From Rhodoplanes sp. (GTDB lineage: Bacteria; Pseudomonadota; Alphaproteobacteria; Rhizobiales; Xanthobacteraceae), in assembly GCF_013377085.1 (NCBI RefSeq), contig NZ_JACAAX010000020.1, forward strand, positions 48,171 through 112,170: 64,000 bases of DNA. The letters are read 5' to 3'. A model generated the notes under the pieces. It searched no databases and was not told the origin of the DNA. It saw only the letters and a list, made by a program, of their open reading frames with translations. Position 1 is the first letter of the stretch. Each line of letters opens with the position of its first letter. Positions 36,067-46,122 of the stretch are shown here, piece after piece. Made by a program: the position numbers and the translations under genes.

Positions 36067-36702
36067 ATGAGTACCGCGTCGCCGTCCGGGACCACGTCGC
36101 GCTGGCGCCGCCTGCAGGCAGCGACCGACGCGGTGCACCGCGCCCTCGACGCCCGCATCATGATGGGCGACCCGTTCCGCGACCGCGACCGCTACGGCCG
36201 CTTCCTCGCCATGCAGCTCGCCATCTTCCGCGACATCGACGTCCTCTACGCGGACCCGGCGCTGCGCGCGGTGTTTCCTGATCTCGCCGAGCGCCGCCGC
36301 CTGCCGCTCGCCGAGCAGGACGCCCAAGATCTCGGCCTCAACCTCGGCCTCGATGCGGCCCCGATCGTGCCGCCGGCCCTCGCGGGTCCGGTCGATCCGC
36401 CGACCGGCATGGGCTGGCTCTATGTGATCGAGGGCGCCGATCTCGGCTCGCCCTTCCTGCTGCAGGAAACCGTCAAGATCGGCATCGACGAGGATTTCGG
36501 CGCCCGCCACATGCGCGGCCACGCGCAAGGCCGCGGCCTGCACTGGCGGCATTTCACCGAGGCGCTGGACGCCGCCGTGCTGACCGAGGCCGAGGAGGCG
36601 CGGGTCGTCGCCGGCGCCGAGGCGGCCTTCGCCCGGGTGAACCGCCTGTTCGAGGCGGCCGGACTGGCGACACCCTCGCCCCAGGACGCGCCGGCGCGCT
36701 GA
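36067..36702 (+). CDS. Biliverdin-producing heme oxygenase-like protein
   Basis: A 211-residue helical protein of the heme-oxygenase superfamily. The proximal histidine is in LQAATDAVHRALDAR near residue 24. The distal helix is represented by GWLYVIEGADLGSPFLL, with the Gly residues that let heme bind. A C-terminal helix (RVVAGAEAAFARVNRLFEAA) closes the fold. The enzyme would open heme to biliverdin, CO and iron, either for iron release or to supply a phytochrome chromophore; no phytochrome gene is in view. GGGAG lies just ahead of the ATG. It is convergent with htpG, 13 bases apart. Confidence 0.85.
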   Translation: MSTASPSGTTSRWRRLQAATDAVHRALDARIMMGDPFRDRDRYGRFLAMQLAIFRDIDVLYADPALRAVFPDLAERRRLPLAEQDAQDLGLNLGLDAAPIVPPALAGPVDPPTGMGWLYVIEGADLGSPFLLQETVKIGIDEDFGARHMRGHAQGRGLHWRHFTEALDAAVLTEAEEARVVAGAEAAFARVNRLFEAAGLATPSPQDAPAR

Positions 36703-36715
36703 CGCGCGCTCGGCA

Positions 36716-38656
36716 TCACGCCGCCGGCAGGCCGCGCGCAACCAGGCGGTTGAGCCGCTGCGCGAAGGCGGCCGGATCGTCGGGCAATTCGCCGTCGAGG
36801 ATCTGCGCCTGCTCGAACAGCAGGAAGGCGAGGTCGCTCGCCTCGTCGGCGTCGCCCGCCGTGCTGGTGCGCGCCACCGCCTCGACCAGCGCGTGGCGCA
36901 TGTTGAGCTCGAGGATCGGCTTCGCCCCGGAGCCGCGGTTCTGCCTGGACAGCAGCCGCTCCAGCTCGCGGTCCGGCCCGAACCCGCCGGCGACCAGGCA
37001 GGCGGCGCTGTCGGTGAGTCTTTGGGACGCCTTGACGTCCGACACGCGCTCACCGAGCGCCAGCTTGACGGCGGCGATCACGGCCGCCTCGTCGACGGGC
37101 TTGTGGTCCGTCTTCTCCGCCTCGGCCTTGGCCTCCTCGGCGAGCGGCACCAGGCTGAAATCGACATCGCCCTGGCTCAGCGACTTGAAGCCCTTGCCCT
37201 CGAAATCGAGCCGCAGCGAGGTCCACAGCGCATCGACCGGATCGGTGAGCAGCAGCACCTCGATGCCGCGGGCGCGGGCCGCCTCCAGCTTGGGATTGGC
37301 CTTGAGGCGATCGAGATCCTCGCCGGCCAGATAGTAGATCTCGGTCTGGTTCTCCTTGATGTCGGCGACGTACTGGGCGAGCGAGCGGCCGCTGCCGGTC
37401 GTCGAGGTGAAGCGCGCGAGACCGAGAATCTGCGGGCGCCGCTCGGGCTCCTCGTAGAGGCCTTCTTTCACCACGGCGCCGAACGTGTCCCACACCTTGG
37501 CGAAGGTGTCCGGCTCCTTGGTCGCGACGCTCTCCAGCTCGGACAGCACCCGGCCCGTGATCGCCTTGCGCATCGCCGCGACCTGCGGGTTGTTCTGCAG
37601 CATCTCGCGCGACAGGTTGAGCGGCAGATCCTCGCTGTCCACCACGCCGCGGACGAAGCGCAACCAGCTCGGCAGCAGCGTCGCGTCGTCGGTGATGTAG
37701 ACGCGGCGCACATAGAGCTTGAGGTGGCTCTTGCGGGCCGGATCGACCATGTCGAACAGCGTGCCGGACGGCACGAACAGCAGCACCGCATAGGACTGCC
37801 GGCCCTCGACCCGGTAGTGCAGCGTCACGGCCGGATCGTCGAAGGCGCCGCAGATCGACTGGTAGGCCTGCTTGTAGTCCTCCGGCTTCAGCTCGGACTT
37901 CGAGCGCTGCCAGACGGCGCTCGCCGTGTTGATCTGGCGGGGCGCCTCGTCGGCCTTCTGGTCGCCTGCGGGCTTGTCGCTTGCGACCAGCATGATCGGG
38001 AACTGGATGTGGTCCGAATAGGCGTGGACGACGCGCTCGATCTCGTGCGGGGCGAGGTATTTTTTGGCGTCCTCCTTGAGATGGAGAACGATCTCGGTTC
38101 CGCGGAGGACGCGGGCGGCGCGGGCCTCGTCGGCCGGCTCGATCTCGAAGCCGCTGGTGCCAGTCGAGCGCCACACGAACACGTCGGCGCTGCCGGCGCG
38201 GCGGCTGGTCACCTCGATGCGGTCCGCCACCATGAAGGCGGCGTAGAAGCCGACGCCGAACTGGCCGATCAGTCCGCCGCCGTCCTTGGCCTCGGCGAGC
38301 CGGTTGATGAAGGCGCGGGTGCCGGACCGCGCGATGGTGCCGAGATTGTCGATCAGCTCCTGGTGGTCCATGCCGACGCCGTTGTCGCTGACCGTCAGGG
38401 TGCCGGCCTCGGTATCGGGCCGGATGCGGATCGCGAGGTCGGGGTCCTCGGCCAAAAGCTCGGGCCGCGCGATGGCTTCATAGCGCAGCCGGTCGCAGGC
38501 GTCCGAGGCGTTGGAGATCAGCTCGCGCAGGAAGACGTCGGTTTCCGAATAGACCGAATGCACCATCAGGCGCAGCAACTCGGCCACCTCGGCCTGGAAC
38601 GGATGGGTCTCGGGGCGGGGCTCGGCAGGTGCGTCGGGATGCGTGTCGGTGCTCAT
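36716..38656 (-). CDS. htpG: Molecular chaperone HtpG (Hsp90)
   Basis: A 646-residue cytosolic chaperone. The N-terminal GHKL ATPase has [50 protein letters not shown] and [13 protein letters not shown]. The middle domain has [19 protein letters not shown], and the C-terminal dimerisation domain is intact to [11 protein letters not shown]. The length is standard. A heat-shock-type promoter lies about 35 bases upstream. It is divergent from the ECF41-controlled gene across a 187-base region. Confidence 0.96.
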   Translation of the reverse strand: MSTDTHPDAPAEPRPETHPFQAEVAELLRLMVHSVYSETDVFLRELISNASDACDRLRYEAIARPELLAEDPDLAIRIRPDTEAGTLTVSDNGVGMDHQELIDNLGTIARSGTRAFINRLAEAKDGGGLIGQFGVGFYAAFMVADRIEVTSRRAGSADVFVWRSTGTSGFEIEPADEARAARVLRGTEIVLHLKEDAKKYLAPHEIERVVHAYSDHIQFPIMLVASDKPAGDQKADEAPRQINTASAVWQRSKSELKPEDYKQAYQSICGAFDDPAVTLHYRVEGRQSYAVLLFVPSGTLFDMVDPARKSHLKLYVRRVYITDDATLLPSWLRFVRGVVDSEDLPLNLSREMLQNNPQVAAMRKAITGRVLSELESVATKEPDTFAKVWDTFGAVVKEGLYEEPERRPQILGLARFTSTTGSGRSLAQYVADIKENQTEIYYLAGEDLDRLKANPKLEAARARGIEVLLLTDPVDALWTSLRLDFEGKGFKSLSQGDVDFSLVPLAEEAKAEAEKTDHKPVDEAAVIAAVKLALGERVSDVKASQRLTDSAACLVAGGFGPDRELERLLSRQNRGSGAKPILELNMRHALVEAVARTSTAGDADEASDLAFLLFEQAQILDGELPDDPAAFAQRLNRLVARGLPAA

Positions 38657-38690
38657 ACGGACCACTCGGCAAGGTGATGAAACGAACGGG

Positions 38691-38718
38691 ATATAGCGGG
38701 GAATTTCGCCCTCGCAAG
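38691..38718 (-). promoter_or_regulatory. Candidate RpoH (sigma-32) promoter of htpG
   Basis: Read on the minus strand, CTTG is followed 18 bases later by CTATAT, with CCCC just before the -10. This fits the alphaproteobacterial RpoH pattern as I know it (CTTG, about 17-18 bases, CTATAT-like). It ends about 35 bases from the htpG start, the right place for a heat-shock gene. Confidence 0.65.
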
Positions 38719-38779
38719 AGGGACGTGGGCGGCAGACCCAAAAGGCAAAACACCTGCACCCGAAAAAATCCGCCCCCCA

Positions 38780-38806
38780 TGTCACAGTCTGTACGGCCGC
38801 CTCGTC
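38780..38806 (+). promoter_or_regulatory. ECF41-type promoter (TGTCACA-N16-CGTC)
   Basis: TGTCACA at 38780-38786 is followed by exactly 16 bases and CGTC at 38803-38806. This is the consensus described for ECF41 sigma factors, which usually drive a carboxymuconolactone-decarboxylase, oxidoreductase or epimerase gene next to the sigma gene. Here it lies 37 bases upstream of such a gene, with the sigma factor directly downstream. Confidence 0.85.
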
Positions 38807-38843
38807 TTGCTCCCGAACCCACCGCTCGCAAGGGAGATCCGAC

Positions 38844-39308
38844 ATGACAGAGCGACTGAACAACTGGCTGGGCCGCAAGAACGACGGCGTGACCGCCATG
38901 ATGGGCGTCGAGGCCTGGGTGGCCAAGGCGCTCGACAAGCGGCTGCTGTCGCTGGTGAAGACGCGCGTCTCGCAGATCAACGGCTGCGCCTTCTGTCTGC
39001 ACATGCATTCGGCCGAGGCGCGCAAGGCCGGCGAGACCGACGCCAGGCTGCTGCTGCTCGACGCCTGGCACGAGTCGGCGCTCTACAGCGACCGCGAGCG
39101 GGCAGCGCTCGCCTGGGCCGAGGCGCTGACCCGGATTGCCGACACCCATGCGCCCGATGCAACCTGGGAGGAGGCGCGGCGGTTCTTCTCTGAGGACGAG
39201 CTGATCGCCCTGTCGATCGCCATCGGCATGATCAATGCCTGGAACCGGCTGGCGATCGGTTTTCGCGCCCAGCACCCGGCCGACCGCCCGGCGGCGGTCG
39301 TCGCCTGA
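38844..39308 (+). CDS. Carboxymuconolactone decarboxylase/AhpD-family protein (ECF41 partner)
   Basis: A 154-residue AhpD-fold protein with the redox motif GCAFCLHMH (Cys48, Cys51, His55) and the following helix [17 protein letters not shown]. The active-site CxxC indicates peroxidase- or disulfide-type chemistry rather than lactone decarboxylation. AAGGGAG precedes the ATG. It is preceded by an ECF41 promoter and followed after 15 bases by the ECF41 sigma gene, so both form an autoregulated unit. It matches the COE partner genes known for this sigma group. Confidence 0.92.
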   Translation: MTERLNNWLGRKNDGVTAMMGVEAWVAKALDKRLLSLVKTRVSQINGCAFCLHMHSAEARKAGETDARLLLLDAWHESALYSDRERAALAWAEALTRIADTHAPDATWEEARRFFSEDELIALSIAIGMINAWNRLAIGFRAQHPADRPAAVVA

Positions 39309-39323
39309 ACGCAGGAGCCGCAC

Positions 39324-40220
39324 ATGGGCACGGTGCCGCACGAGGCAGCCGACACGTTCGAGGCGCATCGGCGGCACCTGCTCGGCCTCGCCTATCGCAT
39401 GCTCGGCTCGGTCGCCGAGGCCGAGGACGCCGTCCAGGACGCCTATCTGCGCTGGCACCGCACCGACCGCGCCGCCGTCGAGAACGCCAAGGCGTTCCTG
39501 TCCCGGACGGTGGCGCGGCTGTGCCTCGACCGGCTGCGCTCGGCCCAGGCGCGCCGCGAGATCTATGTCGGACCCTGGCTGCCCGAGCCGGTGCTGGACG
39601 CCGATGCGCTCGCCGCCGACACGGCGAGCGAGTACGCTTCCGACCTCTCGGTCGGATTGATGCTGGCGCTCGAGCGGCTGTCGCCGCTGGAACGCGCCGC
39701 ATTCCTGCTGCACGACGTCTTCGACGTGGATTTTGCCGAGGTCGCCGGCCTGCTCGACCGCAGCGAGGCCGCCTGCCGGCAGCTCGCCGCGCGGGCCCGC
39801 AGCCATGTGCGGGACGCGCGGCCGCGCTTTTCTGTCTCGCCCGAGCTCGGGTCGAGCATCGTGTCGGCCTTCGCCGAGGCGGTGCGGAACGCCGATGCGG
39901 GCGCATTGGCAAAGCTGCTCGCCGCCGACGCCGTGCTGCACAGCGACGGTGGCGGCAGGAAGGCCGCGGCGCTCAACCCGATTTTCGGCCGCGACCGGAT
40001 CGCGCGATTCTTCGCCGGCATCGCCACCAAGTTCCCAGACGTGGTGGCGGCGCAGCGCAGCGCCATCATCAACGGCCTGCCGGGCCTGATCGTCACCGAG
40101 GCCGACGGCAGCCTGCAGACCATGGCGTTCGAGATCGCCGACGGAGAGATCACCGCCATCTATTTCGTCCGCAACCCCGACAAGCTGGCGCATCTCGCGC
40201 CAGCGCGGCTGCAGTCCTAG
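39324..40220 (+). CDS. ECF41-group RNA polymerase sigma factor with SnoaL-like C-terminal domain
   Basis: A 298-residue extracytoplasmic-function sigma factor. Sigma2 is at about residues 10-75 (LLGLAYRMLGSVAEAEDAVQD), and sigma4 at about 110-165. A C-terminal SnoaL-like domain (about 175-298) replaces an anti-sigma factor. The three ECF41 landmarks are present: YVGPWLPEP (81-89) in the linker, DGGGR (208-212) and NPDKL (284-288). In this group the C-terminal domain itself controls activity. GCAGGAG precedes the ATG. The gene lies 15 bases after its CxxC partner. Confidence 0.95.
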   Translation: MGTVPHEAADTFEAHRRHLLGLAYRMLGSVAEAEDAVQDAYLRWHRTDRAAVENAKAFLSRTVARLCLDRLRSAQARREIYVGPWLPEPVLDADALAADTASEYASDLSVGLMLALERLSPLERAAFLLHDVFDVDFAEVAGLLDRSEAACRQLAARARSHVRDARPRFSVSPELGSSIVSAFAEAVRNADAGALAKLLAADAVLHSDGGGRKAAALNPIFGRDRIARFFAGIATKFPDVVAAQRSAIINGLPGLIVTEADGSLQTMAFEIADGEITAIYFVRNPDKLAHLAPARLQS

Positions 40221-41515
40221 GACCGCATCCCGGCGACGGCGGCGCGCGCCGGCCCGCGGATGCGGGTTCCGACCAGCAGGACCGCGACGACGGAGAGGCC
40301 GAGGCATCCGGTGATCACGGCGAACCCGGCGTGAAAACTGTGGGTCAGCTCCAGCGTCCAGCCGACGATCGACGGACCGAGAAAGCCGCCCAGATTGCCG
40401 ACCGCGTTGATCAGCGCGATGCCGCCGGCCGCCGCCGTGCGGGTGAGGAAGATCGGCGGCAGGCCCCAGAACGGCCCCAGTGTCATATAAATTCCCACCG
40501 TAGCTATGCCGAGCGCAAAAAGCTCAGGCAGGCCGGACGGCACGGCGATGGCGGCCAAAAGGCCGGCGGCGCTGAGCAGCACCGGCAGCGCGACGTGCCA
40601 GACCCGTTCGCCCTTGGCGTCGCTGTGCCGCCCCCACACCAGCATCGCGCCGGCGCTGACCAGATAGGGCACCGCGGTCAGCAGCCCGACCTGGGTGATG
40701 GAGAAGCCGAGCCCGCGGGTGATCTGCGGCAGCCACAGGCCGACCCCGTAGAGGCCGACCACGATGCCGAAATACGCGGCGCCCAAGAGCCACACGCGGC
40801 CGTCGAGCAGGGCCGGGCCGAGCGCCGCCTGGAGCCGGTGCGTTGGGTGGGCGCGATCCTCGGCGAGGCGCGCCGTCACGATGGCGCGCTCCTGCTCGGT
40901 GAGCCATGCGGCGGTCTCGGGCCGGTCGGGCAGAAAGAACAGCACCGCGATGCCGAGCGCGCAGGCCGGCAGGCCCTCGATGACGAACAGCCACTGCCAG
41001 CCGGACAGCCCCAGAAATCCGTGCGCGGCGAGCAAAAAGCTCGACAGCGGCGCGCCGACGGCGCTGGCCAGCGGCACCGCCATCATGAACAGGCCGACGA
41101 AGCGGGCCAGCCGTTCCTGCGGAAACCAGTAGGTCAAGTAGAGGATCATGCCGGGCAGGAAGCCGGCCTCGGCGACGCCGAGCAGGAAGCGCAGCACGTA
41201 AAAGCTGGTCGGTCCCTGGACGAAGGCCATGGCGGCCGAGACGAGGCCCCACGTCACCATGATGCGAGCGATCCACAGCCGCGCGCCGACCCGCTCCAGG
41301 ATCAGGTTGCTGGGCACCTCGAAGAGAAAGTAGCCGAGAAAGAAGATGCCGGCGCCCCAGCCGTAGACGGACGGCGACAGCGCGAGCTCGGCGTTCATGG
41401 TCAGCGCCGCGAAGCTGATGTTCACCCGGTCCAGAAACGCGACCAGGTAGAGGAGCATCATGAACGGGATCAGCCGGAGCGCGATTTTTTTATAGAGGGC
41501 TGCGTCGGGCGGCAT
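40217..41515 (-). CDS. MFS transporter, anion:cation symporter (phthalate/tartrate permease-like)
   Basis: A 432-residue, 12-helix major facilitator. The start of helix 1, LRLIPFMMLLYLVAFLDRVN, and the motif after it (ISFAAL), together with GYFLFEVPSNLILERVGAR in helix 2, are characteristic of the ACS family (phthalate, tartrate, glucarate and hexuronate permeases). It is complete. Its stop overlaps the convergent ECF41 gene end by four bases. The substrate is probably an organic anion; aromatic acids would fit other genes in the window. Confidence 0.9.
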   Translation of the reverse strand: MPPDAALYKKIALRLIPFMMLLYLVAFLDRVNISFAALTMNAELALSPSVYGWGAGIFFLGYFLFEVPSNLILERVGARLWIARIMVTWGLVSAAMAFVQGPTSFYVLRFLLGVAEAGFLPGMILYLTYWFPQERLARFVGLFMMAVPLASAVGAPLSSFLLAAHGFLGLSGWQWLFVIEGLPACALGIAVLFFLPDRPETAAWLTEQERAIVTARLAEDRAHPTHRLQAALGPALLDGRVWLLGAAYFGIVVGLYGVGLWLPQITRGLGFSITQVGLLTAVPYLVSAGAMLVWGRHSDAKGERVWHVALPVLLSAAGLLAAIAVPSGLPELFALGIATVGIYMTLGPFWGLPPIFLTRTAAAGGIALINAVGNLGGFLGPSIVGWTLELTHSFHAGFAVITGCLGLSVVAVLLVGTRIRGPARAAVAGMRS

Positions 41516-41592
41516 GTGAGGATCCTCGTCCACTGTTCGCGCAACAAGCCCTCTCCGGCCGGGCCGCGACGACGATGCGCGATAGCGATGGC

Positions 41593-41922
41593 TCAGCCCG
41601 CGAGGCCGAGAACGACCATCAGGGCCGCGTTCAAGGCCCGAACGCTTGCGCTGTCGATCCGGCCCACCTGTCGTCGAATTCGGTCGCGACGGGCCGCGAC
41701 GATCTTGTCGGTCATGATCTGCGAACGGACCACCAAACCCGCCTCGGGTGTCGGAAGGATGATCGGTCGAAGCGGCAAATCTTCGGTGATGTCGGACGTC
41801 AGTGGACAGACCAGGACCGTATTGGTGTTCGGGCCCAGCTCGTCCGCCTGAACCACTACGGCCGGACGAGGTTTTCCGAGGTCCCCCGACAGCACCACCA
41901 GCACGAGGTCGCCCCGTTTCAC
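41593..41922 (-). CDS. PemK/MazF-family toxin
   Basis: A 109-residue endoribonuclease toxin. The family opening KRGDLVLVVLSGDLGKPRPA is followed by AVVVQADEL, VLVCPLTSD, LRPIILPTPEAGL and RSQIMTDKI, which trace the CcdB/MazF fold including the conserved Arg, Pro and Ser-Gln positions. It overlaps the antitoxin gene by four bases (41919-41922) and is the second gene of the pair. It would cleave mRNA at short motifs when the antitoxin is lost. Confidence 0.93.
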   Translation of the reverse strand: MKRGDLVLVVLSGDLGKPRPAVVVQADELGPNTNTVLVCPLTSDITEDLPLRPIILPTPEAGLVVRSQIMTDKIVAARRDRIRRQVGRIDSASVRALNAALMVVLGLAG

Positions 41923-42152
41923 CGATCGTCCGGCTCGTAGACAGCGTCGATCCAGGCGTCGATCGCGTCGTTCTCGGGATGCTGGGCGAGCAGCCGGGCT
42001 TGGCGCCTGATATCGGCGAGAACCTTGGGATCACGAAGATCCGGGACCCAGTGCTGGACCGGACGCAAGCCTTGGGCGCGCATGGCCTCTCGTCGCGTCT
42101 GCATGCGCTGGCGCGGCGTCTTGGCAGGCGGCTTCTTCGGATGGACGGGCAT
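41919..42152 (-). CDS. MazE-like antitoxin (DUF3018 type)
   Basis: A 77-residue basic protein with RQRMQTRREAMRAQGLRPVQ followed by HWVPDLRDPKVLADIRRQAR, the pattern of DUF3018 MazE-like antitoxins, and an acidic C-terminal tail (NDAIDAWIDAVYEPDD) that should wrap the toxin. The ATG at 42152 has GGAG ahead and sits just downstream of a 22-bp palindrome. A longer frame starting at 42206 would run through that operator and is not favoured. Confidence 0.88.
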   Translation of the reverse strand: MPVHPKKPPAKTPRQRMQTRREAMRAQGLRPVQHWVPDLRDPKVLADIRRQARLLAQHPENDAIDAWIDAVYEPDDR

Positions 42153-42167
42153 GTTTTGCTCCGGACG

Positions 42168-42189
42168 ATCGCGTAACATGTTACGCGAT
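42168..42189. promoter_or_regulatory. 22-bp perfect palindromic operator of the MazEF pair
   Basis: The half-site ATCGCGTAACA and its exact reverse complement abut with no spacer, giving a 22-bp perfect palindrome. It lies 15 bases before the antitoxin ATG on the minus strand. Autoregulatory operators of this size and place are typical of type II toxin-antitoxin operons, so antitoxin or complex binding here is likely. Confidence 0.82.
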
Positions 42190-42291
42190 ATGGCGGCCCG
42201 GAGCAACGAGTCCCGATATCCGTTCCGATGGCCGAGCTCGACGGCCGGCCCGGGTGAAAACCGGATCCGCTACGCGTCCGCGGCCGAAAAG

Positions 42292-42513
42292 TCAGGCCTG
42301 CGGGCTCGGCGTCGTCGGAGAACTCGGGATTTCGGCCGGCCCGGACGGCGGCACGCCGAGCGGCTCTCCCGCCGGCGGGGCTTCGGCCGGACCCGCGGGC
42401 GGAATGCCGATCGGCTCCATGGGCGTGCCCTCGCCCGGCTGCGCGGGTCGCGCCGGCGCCGGGTTCGGATCGGCCGGCGTCGGGTAAGGCTGGTTCGGAA
42501 GCGGAATGGCCAT
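42292..42513 (-). CDS. Small proline-rich hypothetical protein, 73 aa or so
   Basis: An open frame encoding a very Pro/Ala/Gly-rich peptide with loose repeats of PAGPAEAPPAGEPLG and PPSGPAEIP type. AGAGGA lies about 14 bases before the ATG at 42513. An ATG at 42555 is also open. There are no domains. It could be a real low-complexity protein or an accident of GC-rich sequence. Confidence 0.35.
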   Translation of the reverse strand: MAIPLPNQPYPTPADPNPAPARPAQPGEGTPMEPIGIPPAGPAEAPPAGEPLGVPPSGPAEIPSSPTTPSPQA

Positions 42514-42573
42514 CGGTGCGGATCCTCTGTCGAGGGACAAGCCGCGAGGCGGCACCGCGTTCCGGGGAGCGCT

Positions 42574-42671
42574 GTGGGGTGGGTTAGATTAGCGCGCCAG
42601 CGCGTAACCCACCTCCCGCTCGTGATTGGTGGGTCACGGCGCGTTCGGGCCTAATTTACCCACCCTACGCG
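42574..42671. repeat. Decayed inverted-repeat element (GTGGGTTA ... TACCCACC)
   Basis: The sequence GGTGGGTTAGATTAGCGCG is mirrored imperfectly by GGGCCTAATTTACCCACC, with inner GCGCGTAACCCACC and GGTGGGTCACGGCGC arms. The motif GTGGGTTACGCG and its complement are common in small non-autonomous repeats. It lies just upstream of the lower-GC TIR-like gene. The 42514-42832 gap holds nothing else clear. Confidence 0.6.
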
Positions 42672-42832
42672 CTACAAAGTCCGCAGCGGATTCCGTGCCG
42701 CGGTGCCTGCGTGGTAGACTAACCGGAGCATCACGAGTCCGGATCGCCCCGTCGTCCCCAAAGATCAGCGGTTTGCGGCCACAGAGTACGACTTTGGGTT
42801 CCAAACGAGACGATTATCGAGGAGCTGCATTC

Positions 42833-43477
42833 ATGAATGAGCGCAGTATCTTTGTCAGTGTCGGTAGCACGGCGACCGACCAACAGGAAATCTTCGTCAG
42901 GGCTGTCGAGGAAAGACTTCGATCCGAGGGATTGATTCCCTGCACCGTTGGTAGAAACACTTTTAGCGCGGACGCGCCGCTCAAGGCAATCGTAGACCTG
43001 ATGGACAAATGTGCGGGCGCGGTCGTAATCGCCTTCGAGCGGATGTACTTCCCGAATGGTATAGAAAAGCGTGGAGGACCAAACCAGCTATCAGTGACCG
43101 ATTTCAAGATTCCGACGCCCTGGAATCAGATCGAGGCTGCGATGGCGCAAAGTCGAGGACTCCCATTATTAGTGATCGTCGAAAAAGGCATTCAGTGTGG
43201 CGGGCTTCTTGAACCAGGCTACAATTGGTACGTTCAGAAGGTTAAGCTCGAAGCAACAGAACTTAACTCCAACCAGTTCAACGGAATTCTCGCCGATTGG
43301 AAGCACAGAGTTCTCGATGCCGCAGGCAAATTGAAGCAACCGAAATCCGCATCGGAATTAACGATTGCCGAGCTGGTTGGCACCATGAAGCCAAGTCAGC
43401 TCTGGAGCCTTCTCGGCGCCCTAGCTGTGCTTATTGCAGGAGCATTCGCATTGGGGAGCAAACTTTTCGGCGCCTGA
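42833..43477 (+). CDS. TIR/nucleoside-deoxyribosyltransferase-like protein with C-terminal membrane helix
   Basis: A 214-residue protein of clearly lower GC than its neighbours. The first 135 residues read as a Rossmann-like alternation: [10 protein letters not shown] (strand 1), a helix, LIPCTVG (strand 2), [20 protein letters not shown] (helix and strand 3), and [20 protein letters not shown] (helix and strand 4, with Glu101). This resembles the TIR/SEFIR/deoxyribosyltransferase superfamily. Residues 189-208 form one membrane helix ending in a short tail. GAGGAG lies ahead of the ATG. I do not know a characterised relative. A nucleotide- or NAD-processing effector anchored to the membrane is a guess from the fold. 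Confidence 0.7.
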   Translation: MNERSIFVSVGSTATDQQEIFVRAVEERLRSEGLIPCTVGRNTFSADAPLKAIVDLMDKCAGAVVIAFERMYFPNGIEKRGGPNQLSVTDFKIPTPWNQIEAAMAQSRGLPLLVIVEKGIQCGGLLEPGYNWYVQKVKLEATELNSNQFNGILADWKHRVLDAAGKLKQPKSASELTIAELVGTMKPSQLWSLLGALAVLIAGAFALGSKLFGA

Positions 43478-43514
43478 GCCCTGTCTGGTCGACGGTGGCA
43501 TATCGTTGCCCTTG

Positions 43515-43679
43515 CCTCACACATCCACCTTCAGCGCTGCAATGAACGCCTCCTGCGGTGTCCACCTTGCCGAACTGGCGCATGCGTTTCTTGGCTTCTT
43601 TCCGCTTGTCGAGGAGCTTGCGCTTGCGCGTGATGTCGCCGCCGTAGCACTTGGCGGTCACGTCCTTGCGGAAGGCCCG
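43515..43679 (-). pseudogene. Truncated, frameshifted copy of the lepA 3' end
   Basis: About 165 bases match the last 167 bases of lepA (44177-44343) with some 10 substitutions and one 2-bp deletion, counted by eye. Translated, it keeps [20 protein letters not shown] and RMRQFGKVD. It then shifts frame at the deletion, so the lepA C-terminus is lost. It is in the same orientation as lepA, 663 bases away, with the DUF2283/DUF4258 pair in between. This is the pattern of an insertion that duplicated its target or brought its own copy. Confidence 0.9.
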
Positions 43680-43700
43680 TACCATCCAATGGCGCCGCGT

Positions 43701-43895
43701 TTAGGCCGCCTCGCCGAGCAGTTCCGGTGAAAGTTGGGCACGCGCATCGAGGAGCTCGATGCCGACGATGCGGCCGTCCGCGTCGTAGTCGAAGACGACG
43801 TCGGGAGCGACTTCGGCGCTGTCGAGGACTTTCTGCTGCGACAGACGAATGTAGGCCGCATTGTCGTCGGGCCGATATTTGATCGTCGGGGTCAT
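43701..43895 (-). CDS. DUF2283 family protein
   Basis: A 64-residue protein matching DUF2283: IKYRPDDNAAYIRLSQ at the start, VVFDYDADGRIVGIELLDA in the middle. This family is often encoded next to a DUF4258 gene, as here, where the upstream DUF4258 stop overlaps its ATG by four bases (43892-43895). The pair is commonly viewed as toxin-antitoxin-like, with DUF2283 as the likely antitoxin, but I know of no firm mechanism. Confidence 0.85.
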   Translation of the reverse strand: MTPTIKYRPDDNAAYIRLSQQKVLDSAEVAPDVVFDYDADGRIVGIELLDARAQLSPELLGEAA

Positions 43896-44155
43896 GACGG
43901 CCTCCGCGCATCTCTGTCGAAAAACACGGTCAGAACGCGAATGTCTTGCTCGGCTTCGACGCAGGCGACACGGAGCACGCGATTCCCGTATTCAGGAATC
44001 TCTCGAAATCTCCGCTCCACACCAACCCGCTTCGGATCAGGCTGAGTCCACTCGGGATCCCTAGCCGTTCTTTCGATCCAGCTTCGATCCAACTCACGTT
44101 CGAGGATAGCGTCCTCGGCGTGTTTTGTGAACCGGAGCGGCTTCGGAGCGGACAT
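43892..44155 (-). CDS. DUF4258 family protein
   Basis: An 87-residue basic protein with the DUF4258 opening LRFTKHAEDAILERELDRSW and the closing strand pair RVACVEAEQDIRVLTVFFDR. The H-A-x-x-A/I pattern recalls RelE/BrnT-like toxins. It is the first gene of the overlapping DUF4258-DUF2283 unit. The unit lies between intact lepA (23 bases upstream on the same strand) and the decayed lepA 3' copy. Confidence 0.85.
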   Translation of the reverse strand: MSAPKPLRFTKHAEDAILERELDRSWIERTARDPEWTQPDPKRVGVERRFREIPEYGNRVLRVACVEAEQDIRVLTVFFDRDARRPS

Positions 44156-44178
44156 GGGACGTCACCGCGCCCGGTTCC

Positions 44179-45990
<1,812 letters not shown>

Positions 45991-46122
45991 GGGCGCGAGA
46001 TAACATCCGCACCCCGGGGCGGCAAGGAGAGCCGGGGCGATGGCCGTGTATGAGGGGGGCGGGCGGGGCCAGAGGGACGGCGGCTTCGACGCGCGGCGCC
46101 AGCTCACCCTCGCCCCGCAAGC

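Noticed and set aside
41919..42206. A longer antitoxin starting at 42206
   Set aside because: The extra 18 codons run through the 22-bp palindrome, and the ATG at 42152 has a proper GGAG and the family start.
43431..43685. An 84-codon frame with convincing lepA similarity
   Set aside because: It is only the decayed lepA 3' copy running out of frame after a 2-bp deletion; recorded as a pseudogene fragment, not as a gene.
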